NCBI GenBank assembly: GCA_009692425.1
Contig: SHZF01000047.1
Location: 1 to 33,891, forward strand
DNA: 33,891 nucleotides
Direction of reading: 5' to 3'
From: Myxococcales bacterium
GTDB taxonomy: Bacteria > Myxococcota_A > UBA9042
Below are positions 33,363 to 33,891 of this stretch, in pieces; positions within the stretch are counted from its first letter, which is position 1, and every line of letters begins with the position of its first letter. A model generated the notes under the pieces. The model was not told where the DNA came from, made no database searches, and was given only the letters and a program-made list of their open reading frames with translations. Made by a program: the position numbers and the translations under genes.

Positions 33363-33857
33363 ATGAAGAATCGCAGCGCCCCCATCCACGTCGCAAAAAT
33401 CAACCGGACCCACGGGGGAAAGACCTACACCTATCACTTCTTGCGCCAGAGCTTTGGCGACGGCGCCAAGGTCAAGCACCGAACGTTGGGGAACCTTTCG
33501 GGCCTGCCGGAGTCGACCATCGATGCGACCCGGCGCGCGCTGCGTGGCGATGGTCTGATGTCGGTCGACGAGGCCGTCCACGTCCTGCGCTCGCGCCCGC
33601 ACGGTCACGTCGCGCGGGCTACAGAAGGTGACCCTGCGCAGCCCGCTCGGCCCGGGTGGCGCCGGGGGGCCGAACGCCAGGCGCTGACGAAAGTGAACTC
33701 CAATGGGGAGCCCGCGCAGAGCTTCCGTGCGCTGCTCGGGGACCTCGCCACGCTGGCCAAGGTCAGGCTGGCCGTCGCAGGCAACGAGTTCGATCGCCTG
33801 GCAGACCCGACGCCGGTGCAAGTGCGCGCATTCTCGCTGCTTGGTGTCGAGTTGTAG
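33363..33857 (+). pseudogene. Internally deleted transposase (IS1634/IS4-like), N and C ends joined
   Basis: The 164-residue frame starts M-K-N-R-S-A-P-I-H-V-A-K. It has the N-terminal region of a DDE transposase (G-G-K-T-Y-T-Y-H-F-L-R, V-K-H-R-T-L-G-N-L-S, then R-P-H-G-H-V). The catalytic core is then absent. The frame continues with what looks like the extreme C-terminus (S-F-R-A-L-L-G-D-L-A-T-L and T-P-V-Q-V-R-A-F-S-L-L-G-V) and stops. Full-length relatives are about 500-600 residues. It cannot be an active transposase but might still bind element ends. An ATG at 33315 is an alternative start. Confidence 0.72.
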
Positions 33858-33891
33858 ACAAAACGTGATCTTGGATCGTGGGTGATTGGTT

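Overview
High-GC bacterial DNA, most likely from a Myxococcota-type (former deltaproteobacterial) genome. This is an inference from the style of the proteins. There are many lipoproteins with Ala/Asp/Pro-rich linkers, giant cysteine-rich proteins built on C-D-D-G-N-x-C-T modules, a PilT-type motor ATPase, a CHASE2 adenylate cyclase and one-gene signalling fusions. No phage or plasmid backbone is visible. The window is chromosome-like, with conserved housekeeping genes (prfB, folD, gcvT, gcvH) between accessory genes.

Layout. 1-1700: a partial duplication of the 3' end of a WYL-regulator gene, a degenerate tRNA-Val 3' half, the WYL gene itself and a perfect 19-bp palindrome in its promoter. 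1700-4878: an overlapping pair encoding an exported pirin-like lipoprotein and a large alpha/beta-hydrolase (lipase-like) lipoprotein; the second gene carries further copies of the palindrome near its 5' end. 4930-7275: a receiver/metallo-beta-lactamase-fold fusion and a DUF1415-like protein. 7379-11709: prfB with an intact programmed +1 frameshift site, folD, gcvT, gcvH and a DCC/DUF393 protein. 11726-17462: a cyclic-nucleotide-binding/MshEN/PilT fusion ATPase, an ATP-grasp ligase, a membrane-embedded metallophosphoesterase and an unidentified lipoprotein. 17688-22837: a CHASE2 adenylate cyclase, a coupled SH3-domain protein and M48 protease lipoprotein, and eutB. 22797-23672: mobile-element debris (a MazF fragment joined to a transposase OrfA fragment, and tandem repeats). 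23673-32971: a 2452-residue cysteine-rich lipoprotein followed by a smaller lipoprotein whose beta-propeller-like core is bracketed by the same cysteine-rich modules. 33363-33857: an internally deleted transposase.

Possible cooperation. The cyclase could supply the cyclic nucleotide read by the PilT fusion, linking an envelope signal to pilus retraction (inference; the genes are about 4 kb apart). The two cysteine-rich lipoproteins form an overlapping or abutting pair and probably act together at the cell surface; their function is unknown. The shared palindrome suggests that the WYL protein, or another regulator, controls itself and the pirin/lipase pair, and perhaps gcvH. eutB lacks its usual partner eutC, and gcvT-gcvH lack gcvP, within the window.
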